From NCBI RefSeq assembly GCF_038002605.1, contig NZ_JBBOCT010000001.1, positions 4,464,001-4,528,000 of the forward strand: a stretch of 64,000 nt of DNA, read 5' to 3'. Numbering within the stretch: the stretch's first letter is position 1; each line of letters starts with the position of its first letter. The position numbers and the translations under genes are program-made. Below, in pieces: positions 36,962-45,033 of this stretch. The notes below the pieces were generated by a model. That model was not told the origin of the DNA, did not search any database, and was given only the letters and a program-made list of their open reading frames with translations. Source of the DNA: Bacillus sp. FSL K6-3431 (GTDB lineage: Bacteria; Bacillota; Bacilli; Bacillales; Bacillaceae_C).

Positions 36962-38491
36962 GTGTTGATTGTTAGAAAAAATATTATGATGATGGTTTTT
37001 GCATCTTTTGTTGTAATATTATCGGCTGTTATTTATATCTTACATAGGTTTGTCGGTTGGCTAGATTCGTATATACTCTTAACGCAGCTCCGAGGAGAGA
37101 ATACTAGTTACGAAGGAAGTGTAATATTAATTTTTTTCATTTTACCAGTATTATTCTTATTAATGGCTTTTGTTTTTTTCCGAAAGGAGAAAGATCATGA
37201 CTGGATTCCTATTCTTTTAACATTATCATTAACATTTGGTAGTATTTCTTTAATTGCTAATGGAAATGGAATGGTAGAATATCATTTTTCAATTTTTATG
37301 GTAGTTGCGGCTTTGGCTTATTTCGAAAGCGTTCGCCTTATTCTATTAAGTACAGCAATTTTTGCAATACAGCATTTTGTAGGATTTTTTGCATTTCCAG
37401 AATTAGTCTGCGGAACTGCAAACTATCCATTTAGTTTGCTCATGATTCATGCATTGTTTTTAGTGTTTACTAGTGCAGTTGTCATTGTACAAATTATTGT
37501 TAGACAACGCTTTTTTCTACAGTTGAAAAAAGAGAAAGACCATGCAGATATTATTAAAGAAATGATGAATAGTATTTTATCTACTTCCAAAAATGTATTA
37601 CAAAACGTGGAGAATTTAGAAACAGGTTCAGAGGAATCAGCGCACTCGACCCATGAGACTGCTGCCTCGATAGAAAATATGGTGAACGCTGCACAAAAAC
37701 AATTGGATGATGCGAAAAAGAGTCGCCAAATGCTAGATGAAGTGTTAAAAAATGTTGCTTCTATTATTCAACAATTAGATCATTCAAAAGCATCTTCTTT
37801 AGATACGACAAAAGAGGCACTTATTGGTCAAAAAGGAATGATAGAAACGGTTGAGCAAATGTCTTATATCTCTGCCAACGCAGAACAAATGGGTCAGGTA
37901 GTGGCGAGGCTCGAGAAACGCTCCATCGAGATTCAAGAGACATTAAAACTGATGACAGAAATAACTAGGCAAACAAATTTATTAGCTTTAAACGCAGCTA
38001 TTGAAGCTGCAAGAGCTGGTGAAGCCGGAAAAGGTTTCGTAGTCGTCGCGGATGAAGTACGAAAGCTGGCTGATCTCTCGAGTAAACATGCCGATAAAAT
38101 TAGCGTGGTACTGAATGATTTAACGCATGATACAGCTGATTTAGCTATTGAGATGGACCGTTCAAAAGAGACAACATTGATGGGAATATTAAAAGTAAAA
38201 AGCTCCGATGCAATATTCTCAAGCATTGTCCAAAAGGTAGAAACGGTTCATAATTTACTTGATGTTTCGCATACGATGGCTGAAAACATCGGGAGAAGCG
38301 CGGATAATGTCCATCGTTTTATAGATGAGATGAATATTATGTCAAAAGAAAATAAAGAAAATATGGAGAGTATCTCGGTTGCCTCGGAGCAACAATTGGC
38401 TACATTTATTGAATTTAAAAGTATTACAACAGATTTACGAAGTACTACAGAAAATCTTAATAAGCAAATTGCTGATATCAGGGTCTCATAA
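36962..38491 (+). CDS. Chemoreceptor with polytopic membrane sensor
   Basis: A 509-residue protein. The N-terminal 190 residues have about six hydrophobic segments instead of the usual two, with [16 protein letters not shown] and [12 protein letters not shown] placing conserved histidines within the membrane, as in a polytopic sensor class attached to MCP and GGDEF outputs. No HAMP is obvious. The C-terminal signalling domain has [20 protein letters not shown]. Sensing of a membrane-associated or redox cue is inference. GTG 36962 is used; GTG 36956 abuts the ribosome site. Confidence 0.85.
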   Translation: MLIVRKNIMMMVFASFVVILSAVIYILHRFVGWLDSYILLTQLRGENTSYEGSVILIFFILPVLFLLMAFVFFRKEKDHDWIPILLTLSLTFGSISLIANGNGMVEYHFSIFMVVAALAYFESVRLILLSTAIFAIQHFVGFFAFPELVCGTANYPFSLLMIHALFLVFTSAVVIVQIIVRQRFFLQLKKEKDHADIIKEMMNSILSTSKNVLQNVENLETGSEESAHSTHETAASIENMVNAAQKQLDDAKKSRQMLDEVLKNVASIIQQLDHSKASSLDTTKEALIGQKGMIETVEQMSYISANAEQMGQVVARLEKRSIEIQETLKLMTEITRQTNLLALNAAIEAARAGEAGKGFVVVADEVRKLADLSSKHADKISVVLNDLTHDTADLAIEMDRSKETTLMGILKVKSSDAIFSSIVQKVETVHNLLDVSHTMAENIGRSADNVHRFIDEMNIMSKENKENMESISVASEQQLATFIEFKSITTDLRSTTENLNKQIADIRVS

Positions 38492-38630
38492 TAATCTGAC
38501 ACGTTTTAGTGGCACATCTGGAGGGGGAGATTTATCGTATCTAAATTGGAATTAGATAGAATGTTAGGTATTTAAAAGCTGCGACTTTATATGTTCATTC
38601 AAGTATTTTTCAACAAAGTGAAACTATAAT

Positions 38631-38677
38631 CCTTCCCTTCCGTATTATTAATATTAAGATATAATGTGTAGGGAAGG
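38631..38677 (+). promoter_or_regulatory. Inverted repeat covering the ribosome site of the next small gene
   Basis: CCTTCCCT (38631-38638) is the exact inverse of AGGGAAGG (38670-38677), which is part of the ribosome site of the gene at 38686. The 31-base loop contains TATAAT, so whether the 5' arm is transcribed depends on which promoter is used. Confidence 0.35.
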
Positions 38678-38685
38678 AGAGTACA

Positions 38686-38943
38686 ATGATGGAGTTTATG
38701 ATTATCATTGGTTCAGTACTTGTTCTTTATTATATAGTTTTGATTCCGATGCAATACGCAAATATTGCCACAACAAAGAAGTCGATGAAAAAGTCCGGTT
38801 TAACTCATAATGAGGAATATGAAAAAATGAGTTTTGAAGAGCAGCAATTACAATACAACTTACAAGGGAATATTTTCAATTTGCCCGCTACATTAATTGC
38901 GCAGTTTATTTACTTTATTCGCCATCGAAATGAAAACAGGTAG
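38686..38943 (+). CDS. Small membrane protein (DUF3949-like)
   Basis: An 85-residue protein with an N-terminal membrane helix (MIIIGSVLVLYYIVLIPMQY), a charged middle (EEYEKMSFEEQQLQYNLQGN) and a short hydrophobic tail segment (LPATLIAQFIYFI). It resembles the DUF3949 family of Bacillus; the function is unknown. GGGAAGGAG precedes ATG 38686. Confidence 0.55.
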   Translation: MMEFMIIIGSVLVLYYIVLIPMQYANIATTKKSMKKSGLTHNEEYEKMSFEEQQLQYNLQGNIFNLPATLIAQFIYFIRHRNENR

Positions 38944-39002
38944 AAGGTAGTACGAATCCACCTTTCTATCAATTAGTTAAATAAATTGATTGCGGTTACA
39001 TC

Positions 39003-39031
39003 TTGTAATTTTAAAAGTTCAATGTTATACT
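39003..39031 (+). promoter_or_regulatory. Promoter of the glcT operon
   Basis: TTGTAA (39003-39008), 17 bases, TATACT (39026-39031), just before the antiterminator target. Confidence 0.6.
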
Positions 39032-39054
39032 ACTACTATAATTTCATTACGGAT

Positions 39055-39084
39055 CACATGTTACTGATACGATCAGGCATGGTG
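39055..39084 (+). promoter_or_regulatory. Ribonucleic antiterminator (RAT) of GlcT type
   Basis: CACATGTTACTGATACGATC followed by AGGCATGGTG matches the RAT of B. subtilis ptsG (GTTACTGATTCGATCAGGCATG from memory). It overlaps the 5' arm of the terminator at 39076, so binding of GlcT would prevent termination. Here it stands in front of glcT itself. Confidence 0.88.
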
Positions 39085-39133
39085 GTAAATAAAAGAAGTC
39101 ATGCTTCTTTTGTTATACCTCCATGCCTTTTTT
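39076..39133 (+). terminator. RAT-controlled terminator upstream of glcT
   Basis: GGCATGG pairs with CCATGCC, extended by GGTA/TACC and AAAGAAG/CTTCTTT inner pairs, followed by TTTTTT. Confidence 0.88.
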
Positions 39134-39281
39134 GATGCCTTGTTTCACTTTGTATAACTATAAGCGACATGTTAATGGTTTTGAATACATGACCGAATCA
39201 CCGCTAATTCGCGGTTGAAGGATAACAGCTTATATATAGTGACACACTGATGAAAAAGGGAAAACAAGGAGATGGTTTCCG

Positions 39282-40100
39282 TTGAAAATAACAAAGATAT
39301 TGAATAATAATGCTGTGATAGTAATGGATGGACAAAAGGAGAAAATTGCGATTGGAGCTGGGATTGCTTTTCATAAGAAAAGAAATGACATTGTAAATGT
39401 CCATAAAATTGAGAAGCTTTTCGTTATGAAAGAGAATGAAAAGCTTCAACAACTTCTAAATAGGATCCCAGAAGAGCATTTTACCATCTCGGAGGAAGTT
39501 ATTACTTATGCAGAGGAGTATATCGGCTCAAAGTTAAATGAGCATATTCATATTGTTCTTACTGATCATCTTTCATTTGCGATCGAACGGGCAAGAGATG
39601 GCATTCATTTGAAAAACAAATTATTTCATGAAATAAAAATCTTATACAAACGAGAATTCGAAATAGGCCTATGGGCAGTTAAACATATAAATGAAAAATT
39701 TCGAATAGATATGCCCGTTGATGAAGCTTCTTTTATTGCACTTCATATCCACACGATGAAGCTCCAAGGTGGTGACTTGCGGCAAACGGTTAGACATACA
39801 ACGATTGTTCGAGATATGGTCCAAACGATTAAAGGATATTTAAATATCACGGTCGAAGAAGACGACATATCTTACCAACGTCTGCTTACTCATTTACATT
39901 TTGCTTTGGCTAGATTAAATAATTACGAAATCCACACGATGGATGAAGAAATGTTAGGAATGATCAAGAAAAAGTTTCCAATATCGTTTAAATGTGCATC
40001 AGAGGTAGCAAAGAAGTTGTCTATAGTGCATAAGGTAGAGCTACCAGAGGAAGAATTAGGTTATATCACACTTCATATTGAAAGATTAAGAAAATATTAG
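39282..40100 (+). CDS. glcT: GlcT-type transcriptional antiterminator (BglG family)
   Basis: A 272-residue RNA-binding antiterminator. Residues 1-55 (MKITKILNNNAVIVMDGQKE, IAFHKKRNDIV) form the CAT RNA-binding domain; PRD1 follows with His in LTDHLSF and ALHIHTMK, and PRD2 with His in LLTHLHFAL and ITLHIERL. PTS phosphorylation of the PRD histidines controls its dimerisation and RNA binding. Start TTG 39282 behind AAGGAG. The RAT and terminator just upstream imply autogenous control. The PTS gene is downstream in the same direction. Confidence 0.88.
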   Translation: MKITKILNNNAVIVMDGQKEKIAIGAGIAFHKKRNDIVNVHKIEKLFVMKENEKLQQLLNRIPEEHFTISEEVITYAEEYIGSKLNEHIHIVLTDHLSFAIERARDGIHLKNKLFHEIKILYKREFEIGLWAVKHINEKFRIDMPVDEASFIALHIHTMKLQGGDLRQTVRHTTIVRDMVQTIKGYLNITVEEDDISYQRLLTHLHFALARLNNYEIHTMDEEMLGMIKKKFPISFKCASEVAKKLSIVHKVELPEEELGYITLHIERLRKY

Positions 40101-40307
40101 TTTAACAAGGAGATTTGCTTTTTCAATATGGGAGTAAAAGTGACTTTAAAGGAGGCGATGCAAGCCATATATGCTTTCGATTGTTTATTTTTCAACAGAG
40201 AACTACAAATGGATGCAATTTTATATAATATAAATTCGTTTTCTATTCATCGTTGAACATAGATAATTGTGCCGTATTGATTCAAAAGGTTAATTTATCG
40301 CAGATTA

Positions 40308-40496
40308 ACGGGCAGTAAAACCCCGCTTCAAGACTTAGAGAAATCGAAGAAGGATAAGTGAGGGAAACTGCCCGTAAAGGCCCGATTGGTTCAGGCCAAC
40401 AGGATGTTGGTCACTCAGGCGTTGCCGCAGGACGCGGCGACCTTTTCCTGAGTTCCTTAACCATCAGTGGGGGATGAACAAAACCCCCACTGATGG
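40308..40496 (+). other. Compact multi-hairpin RNA element between glcT and the PTS gene
   Basis: Four stems in series: ACGGGCAGT/ACTGCCCGT (40308-40316 with 40367-40375, inner CCCGCTT/AAGTGAGGG), GGCCAACA/TGTTGGTC (40394-40412), ACTCAGG/CCTGAGT enclosing TGCCGC/GCGGCG (40413-40453) and CCATCAGTGGGGG/CCCCCACTGATGG (40461-40496). GC content is well above its surroundings. No RAT is present. Similar GC-rich hairpin blocks recur in other Bacillus genomes by my recollection, suggesting a mobile non-coding element or the right-end RNA of an IS200/IS605-like element. No tnpA or tnpB is nearby. Confidence 0.6.
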
Positions 40497-40538
40497 AAGT
40501 TTCACTTTATACGAGTTTTGATAGGAGGAATGGTTAAA

Positions 40539-41990
40539 ATGATGAAATATTTCCAAAAACTTGGTCGTTCCCTCATGTTGCCAGTTGCCGTATTACCAGC
40601 AGCAGCAATATTAATGGGAATTGGTTATTGGATCGATCCCTCTGGAATGGGAGAAGGAAGTGCGATAGCCGCTTTCTTAATTAAAGCTGGATCTTCCATA
40701 ATTGACAATATGTCTATTTTATTTGCAGTTGGTGTTGCGCTCGGGATGTCCAAAGATAAAGATGGCTCCGCTGCGTTAAGTGGGTTAGTAGCCTACCTTG
40801 TAGTAACCACTTTGCTTTCAACAGAGTCAGTAGCTATGCTACAGGGAATAGATGTGGAAAATGTAAACCCTGCCTTTGAGAAAATAGGCAATCAATTTGT
40901 TGGTATTATTTCCGGTATAGTGGCAGCAATTATGTATAATCGCTTCAGTCATGTACAATTACCAGATGCATTGGCATTCTTTAGTGGAAAGCGCCTTGTG
41001 CCGATTATGACAGCTGTTTCAATGTTAGTAGTATCTGCTATTTTGTTCTTTGCATGGCCTGTTATCTTTACTGGATTGGTTTCATTTGGAACAATGATTA
41101 GTAAGTTAGAGTTTATTGGTGCAGGATTATATGGATTCTTCAATAGATTATTAATTCCAACAGGCTTACATCATGCATTGAACTCTGTATTTTGGTTTGA
41201 TGTAGCTGGAATAAATGATATTGGGAACTTCTGGGCTGGAACGGGTACTAAAGGTATAACAGGAATGTATCAAGCAGGATTTTTTCCTGTTATGATGTTT
41301 GGTTTACCAGCAGCAGCACTTGCTATGTACCATACAGCGAAAACGAAAAGGAAAAAACAAACTGCATCCTTAATGTTGGCAGTAGGTTTTGCTTCGTTCT
41401 TTACAGGTGTTACAGAGCCACTAGAATTTGCATTTATGTTTTTAGCACCAGCACTTTATGTCGTCCATGCTGCTCTAACTGGTATCTCTTTGGCCATTGC
41501 CGCATACTTTCAGTGGACTGCCGGGTTCGGATTTAGCGCAGGATTCGTAGACTTTTTCTTAAGTTCAAGATTGCCACTTGCTAATCAACCATATATGTTA
41601 ATTGTTCAAGGATTAGTTTTTGCTGTTATTTACTATTTCTTATTCCGATTCTTAATAGTCAAATTCAACTTAAAAACACCAGGTAGAGAAGACGATGTAG
41701 TAGAAGAGAAACAGGAAGAAGATGAAGTAGAAGAAGTTACCGGAGATAGATTTGCTGTTATGGCAGCTAAAATTTATGAAGGATTAGGCGGTGACGATAA
41801 CGTCACTTCTGTCGACAATTGTACGACACGTTTAAGAGTGGAAGTAAAAGATATGGATGCAGTAAATCAAAATAAAATTAAGAATACTGGCGTCCCAGGA
41901 ATTAATATTGTTGGAAAACAAAGCATTCAAGTAATTGTTGGTACAAATGTTCAATTCGTAGCGGATGCCATTGATAAGATTCGCAAATAA
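40539..41990 (+). CDS. PTS EIICB component, glucose/N-acetylglucosamine family
   Basis: A 483-residue sugar permease of the phosphotransferase system. The IIC domain (about residues 1-370, ten hydrophobic segments) contains LMLPVAVLPAAAILMGIGYW and IPTGLHHALNSVFWFDV; GVTEPLEFAFMF holds the conserved TEP motif. The IIB domain follows with the phosphorylated Cys in DNCTTRLRVEV (about residue 434). A IIA domain is absent, so it must share a soluble IIA. The neighbour glcT favours glucose; N-acetylglucosamine is possible. ATG 40539 is chosen, ten bases after AGGAGG. Confidence 0.9.
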   Translation: MMKYFQKLGRSLMLPVAVLPAAAILMGIGYWIDPSGMGEGSAIAAFLIKAGSSIIDNMSILFAVGVALGMSKDKDGSAALSGLVAYLVVTTLLSTESVAMLQGIDVENVNPAFEKIGNQFVGIISGIVAAIMYNRFSHVQLPDALAFFSGKRLVPIMTAVSMLVVSAILFFAWPVIFTGLVSFGTMISKLEFIGAGLYGFFNRLLIPTGLHHALNSVFWFDVAGINDIGNFWAGTGTKGITGMYQAGFFPVMMFGLPAAALAMYHTAKTKRKKQTASLMLAVGFASFFTGVTEPLEFAFMFLAPALYVVHAALTGISLAIAAYFQWTAGFGFSAGFVDFFLSSRLPLANQPYMLIVQGLVFAVIYYFLFRFLIVKFNLKTPGREDDVVEEKQEEDEVEEVTGDRFAVMAAKIYEGLGGDDNVTSVDNCTTRLRVEVKDMDAVNQNKIKNTGVPGINIVGKQSIQVIVGTNVQFVADAIDKIRK

Positions 41991-42044
41991 AAACCGAAAC
42001 CTTTTTTATATAGAAACGTAGGAGATAAAGAAGGAGGGATTAGG

Positions 42045-42287
42045 CTGAAAAAATACTTTGTGTTTGCTGTTATTTTTGCTTTAGCTTTGATTGTACTCCA
42101 ACTCATTTTAGGTGTAGTATTAACAATCTCGTACACACCTAGCTCGTCAGTAGGGGAGATCACTGCATTATCATCCAAGGTTGAATTCGGAGAAACAAGT
42201 ATGGTTTCGCAAGTTGTCATCGCCTTATCTGCATTAGGTATTACTATTGGTGTGACAAAGCTTAGCAATAAAAAAATAGTTAGATGA
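42045..42287 (+). CDS. Small two-helix membrane protein, probable CTG start
   Basis: AAGGAGGG (42031-42038) is placed six bases before CTG 42045, giving MKKYFVFAVIFALALIVLQL as a natural membrane N-terminus; the next usual start is GTG 42060. The 80-residue product has hydrophobic segments near residues 4-28 and 52-70, the second in SQVVIALSALGITIGVTKLS. I do not recognise the family. It lies 54 bp after the PTS gene and before a strong terminator, so it is probably co-transcribed. Confidence 0.6.
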   Translation: MKKYFVFAVIFALALIVLQLILGVVLTISYTPSSSVGEITALSSKVEFGETSMVSQVVIALSALGITIGVTKLSNKKIVR

Positions 42288-42290
42288 GCA

Positions 42291-42329
42291 AAAGGAAGGG
42301 ATGCAAATGGCATTCCCTTCCTTTTTGTT
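42291..42329 (+). terminator. Terminator of the glcT-PTS transcript
   Basis: AAAGGAAGGGATGC pairs with GCATTCCCTTCCTTT (one G-T), followed by TTG. Confidence 0.88.
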
Positions 42330-42368
42330 ATTCGATGAGGAAACATTCACACTTTTTGTAAAAATATG

Positions 42369-42397
42369 TTGACTAATTGTAACGAAGCAAGTATTAT
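42369..42397 (+). promoter_or_regulatory. Promoter P1 of the tandem S-box operon
   Basis: TTGACT (42369-42374), 17 bases, TATTAT (42392-42397), about 27 bases before the first aptamer. Confidence 0.75.
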
Positions 42398-42423
42398 CAT
42401 TTTATACAATAATTTAATGAATT

Positions 42424-42534
42424 TCTTCTTATCAAGAGAGGTGGAGGGACTGACCCCGTGATGCCTCGGCAACCGACATATAAATGTACGGTGCCAATTT
42501 CAGAGGAATTAAGATGATTCCGAAGATGAGAAGG
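42424..42534 (+). promoter_or_regulatory. SAM-I riboswitch, first of two
   Basis: CTTCTTATCAAGAGAGGTGG, then AGGGACTGACCCCGTGATGC, CTCGGCAACC, ACGGTGCCAATTTC and GATGAGAAGG in the correct order. P1 forms between CTTCTTATC and GATGAGAAG. The 3' strand of P1 is also complementary to the terminator arm CCTTCTC, the usual antiterminator. Confidence 0.95.
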
Positions 42535-42565
42535 TGGACTAATGCTGATTATGTTTATTCACGCA

Positions 42566-42600
42566 CTCCCCTTCTCTCTTTATGAGCAGAGGGGTTTTTG
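42566..42600 (+). terminator. Terminator of the first S-box
   Basis: CTCCCCTTCT pairs with AGAGGGG (one bulge), followed by TTTTTG. It lies 32 bases after the aptamer. Confidence 0.82.
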
Positions 42601-42636
42601 TTTTCTAAAATAAGGTAAGGATTCTAACTTTTCATT

Positions 42637-42665
42637 TTCAATAAAATAATAAAAGTATCTATAAT
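42637..42665 (+). promoter_or_regulatory. Possible second promoter between the two S-boxes
   Basis: TATAAT (42660-42665) with a weak -35 (TTCAAT, 42637-42642) at 17 bases. If active, the second riboswitch would have its own transcript. Confidence 0.4.
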
Positions 42666-42704
42666 CTAGATATATGAATACTTTAATATATAACTAAATA
42701 TGTA

Positions 42705-42820
42705 TTTCTTATCCAGAGAGACGGAGGGTACACAGGCCCGAAGATGTCCGGCAACCTTCAAGTGAAAGCTTGAAAAGGTGCTAATTCCTGCAGGTATGTA
42801 TGTTCCTGAAAGATAAGATG
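42705..42820 (+). promoter_or_regulatory. SAM-I riboswitch, second of two
   Basis: TTTCTTATCCAGAGAGACGG, then AGGGTACACAGGCCCGAAGA, TCCGGCAACC, AAGGTGCTAATTCC and TGAAAGATAAGATG follow the S-box order; four extra bases lie after AGGG. P1 pairs TTCTTATC with GATAAG and following bases. The P1 3' strand is complementary to the terminator arm CCTCTTCTTAT. Confidence 0.94.
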
Positions 42821-42824
42821 AGGC

Positions 42825-42856
42825 GCCCCTCTTCTTATGATGAGGGGCTTTATTGT
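42825..42856 (+). terminator. Terminator of the second S-box
   Basis: GCCCCTC pairs perfectly with GAGGGGC, followed by TTTATTGTTT. The remaining 212 bp to the first gene hold no further signal. Confidence 0.85.
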
Positions 42857-43068
42857 TTATAGCTTCTGTTTTACATTTCCGAGTATCCACTTAAAGAGTA
42901 TAAGAGAAGGGCAGATCAAGAATTAATCTGAGTAATATTATAGAAATAATTAATATTGAGCAAGAGAGTTAAAACCAAACGGAAGTATTTAATGACATAA
43001 TTTTTCTAGAAGTGATGAACGATAACCAATTAGATGCGTTCACGTTTGGTTCAGAGGAGGAAAAGAAC

Positions 43069-45033
43069 TTGATAAAAGAAGAGAATTTACTGGAATCAAA
43101 TATATTATGGCAACCGAGTGAAGAGTGGATTTCACAGTCTAATTTAGTGGAATTTTCTAAACAGATTGATTATCCACTTCTACCATATGAACGTTTTCAC
43201 CAATGGTCGGTGGATCAACCTGAAGAATTCTGGTCAGCTATTTGGGATTTCACTAATATCATTGGGGAAAAAGGTGAAAAGGCATTTGTGCCTCCAACTA
43301 AGAGTGGCATGCTGGGTGCCCAATGGTTTCCAGATGCTCGTTTGAATTTCGCAGAAAATCTATTGAGTGGGGACAAAGGAAATGCAGCAGTGATTGTAGC
43401 TGGGGAAGATGGTGTTACCCAATCTTATACATGGGGGGAATTACGCAGTAAAGTAGCTAGGGCACAGCTAGGTTTGAAAAATCTAGGTGTATGTCGTGGT
43501 GATCGCGTAGCAGGGATAGTGACAAATGGAATCGAAGCGATAGTAGCGTTATTGGCGACAACGTCACTGGGAGCTGTTTGGACTTCATGTTCTCCAGATT
43601 TTGGCTCTCAAGGGATTGTCGATCGTATCGGGCAAGTAAAACCAAAGGTATTGATCGTTTCACTGGATTATCAATATAATGGCAAGTTTTTTGATATTCG
43701 AGAAAATATCAATGCTGTATGTAAGGTGCTTGACGGTATTTCTGCAATCATTACGTTGACAGAGAAAACAGATGAATCTATTAAGCAAACAAAGAAAGTG
43801 TTGAGCTGGCAGGAACTGTGTCAGGAAGGGCCTTCTGTTCCAGAATTTACGAGAGTTCCTTTTGATCATCCCCTGTATATCCTATATACATCAGGGACCA
43901 CGGGCCTTCCTAAAGCAATTGTACATTCCGTTGGCGGCACATTAATTAAGCATTTGAAAGAACATCAATTACACTGTGACGTGAAACCTGGAGATGTAAT
44001 GTATTGGTACACGAATACTGCATGGATGATGTATCCGTGGTTAGTTTCGGGGCTTGCGAGCGGTGCTGCAATTTTGCTTTATGATGGATCACCATTGCGT
44101 AAGGATAAAATTGGAATACTGTGGGAGATTGCTGAAAAAGTTGGTGTGACACATTTCGGAACTAGTCCGAAGTATCTGGAAGCTTTACAGAAAGCTAATT
44201 ATTCGGTTGGACAGGAACACAATTTGTTAAAGTTGCGCAGTGTTCTTTCTTGCGGGGCACCACTATCGGCAGAACAGTATGACTGGGTCTACAAACATAT
44301 TAAGAAAGATTTAATGTTGGCATCGATTTCGGGTGGAACTGAAATAATTGGTTGTTTCGTGATGGGCTCTCCTATACACCCTGTTCGGCGTGGTGAGATT
44401 ACTTGCAAAGCCCTTGGAATGGCTGTCGATGTGCTTGATGAATATGGTCTATCGGTTTACAACCAAAAAGGGGATTTAGTTTGCACAAAGCCGTTTCCAA
44501 GTATGCCGCTCACATTCTGGGGAGAGGGTGGAGATGAAAAATACCATTCTTCCTATTTTGCTAATCGACCAGGGATTTGGACACATGGAGATTTAGCAGA
44601 ACAAACTGCGGAACAATCGCTTGTCATATACGGAAGGGCTGATACAACACTTAATCCAGGCGGTGTCCGCATTGGTACTGCTGAAATTTATCGTGTTGTT
44701 GAACAAATCCCGGAAATCATAGATTCTTTAGTTTTCGGTTTACCGAATGCGGGTGATGAAGAAATAGTGTTATGTATAGTAACGAAAAATGGGGAACTAG
44801 ACGATGTACTAGCTGATGTTATACGTAAAAACATTCGAAGAAAAGCTTCTCCACGACATGTTCCTCGTCGTATTTATTGTGTGAAGGAAGTCCCTTATAC
44901 AATAAATGGGAAGAAAGTGGAAGGGGCGGCACGATCCGCGGTAGTTGGTCAGGAGATAAAAAACAAGGGATCACTTAATAATCCAGATTGTCTTGTGGAT
45001 TATGCTACGTTGTCAGAAAGGAGTTACGTATGA
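43069..45033 (+). CDS. Acetoacetyl-CoA-synthetase-like acyl-CoA ligase
   Basis: A 654-residue ANL-superfamily ligase of the acetoacetyl-CoA synthetase type: it activates a carboxylic acid with ATP and joins it to CoA. YTSGTTGLPKAIVHS (about residue 272) is the ATP-binding P-loop, YGRADTTLNPGGVRIG (about 520) the hinge, and Lys615 in TINGKKVEG the catalytic lysine. The N-terminal ILWQPSEEWISQSNLVEF block is typical of acetoacetyl-CoA synthetases. TTG 43069 is used because AGGAGG lies 8 bases upstream. Control by two SAM-I riboswitches is unusual and suggests a sulfur-related acid substrate. Confidence 0.88.
   Translation: MIKEENLLESNILWQPSEEWISQSNLVEFSKQIDYPLLPYERFHQWSVDQPEEFWSAIWDFTNIIGEKGEKAFVPPTKSGMLGAQWFPDARLNFAENLLSGDKGNAAVIVAGEDGVTQSYTWGELRSKVARAQLGLKNLGVCRGDRVAGIVTNGIEAIVALLATTSLGAVWTSCSPDFGSQGIVDRIGQVKPKVLIVSLDYQYNGKFFDIRENINAVCKVLDGISAIITLTEKTDESIKQTKKVLSWQELCQEGPSVPEFTRVPFDHPLYILYTSGTTGLPKAIVHSVGGTLIKHLKEHQLHCDVKPGDVMYWYTNTAWMMYPWLVSGLASGAAILLYDGSPLRKDKIGILWEIAEKVGVTHFGTSPKYLEALQKANYSVGQEHNLLKLRSVLSCGAPLSAEQYDWVYKHIKKDLMLASISGGTEIIGCFVMGSPIHPVRRGEITCKALGMAVDVLDEYGLSVYNQKGDLVCTKPFPSMPLTFWGEGGDEKYHSSYFANRPGIWTHGDLAEQTAEQSLVIYGRADTTLNPGGVRIGTAEIYRVVEQIPEIIDSLVFGLPNAGDEEIVLCIVTKNGELDDVLADVIRKNIRRKASPRHVPRRIYCVKEVPYTINGKKVEGAARSAVVGQEIKNKGSLNNPDCLVDYATLSERSYV

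Noticed and set aside
40101..40538. Second RAT before the PTS gene
   Set aside because: No GTTACTG...AGGCA pattern occurs; the strong stems there have a different sequence.
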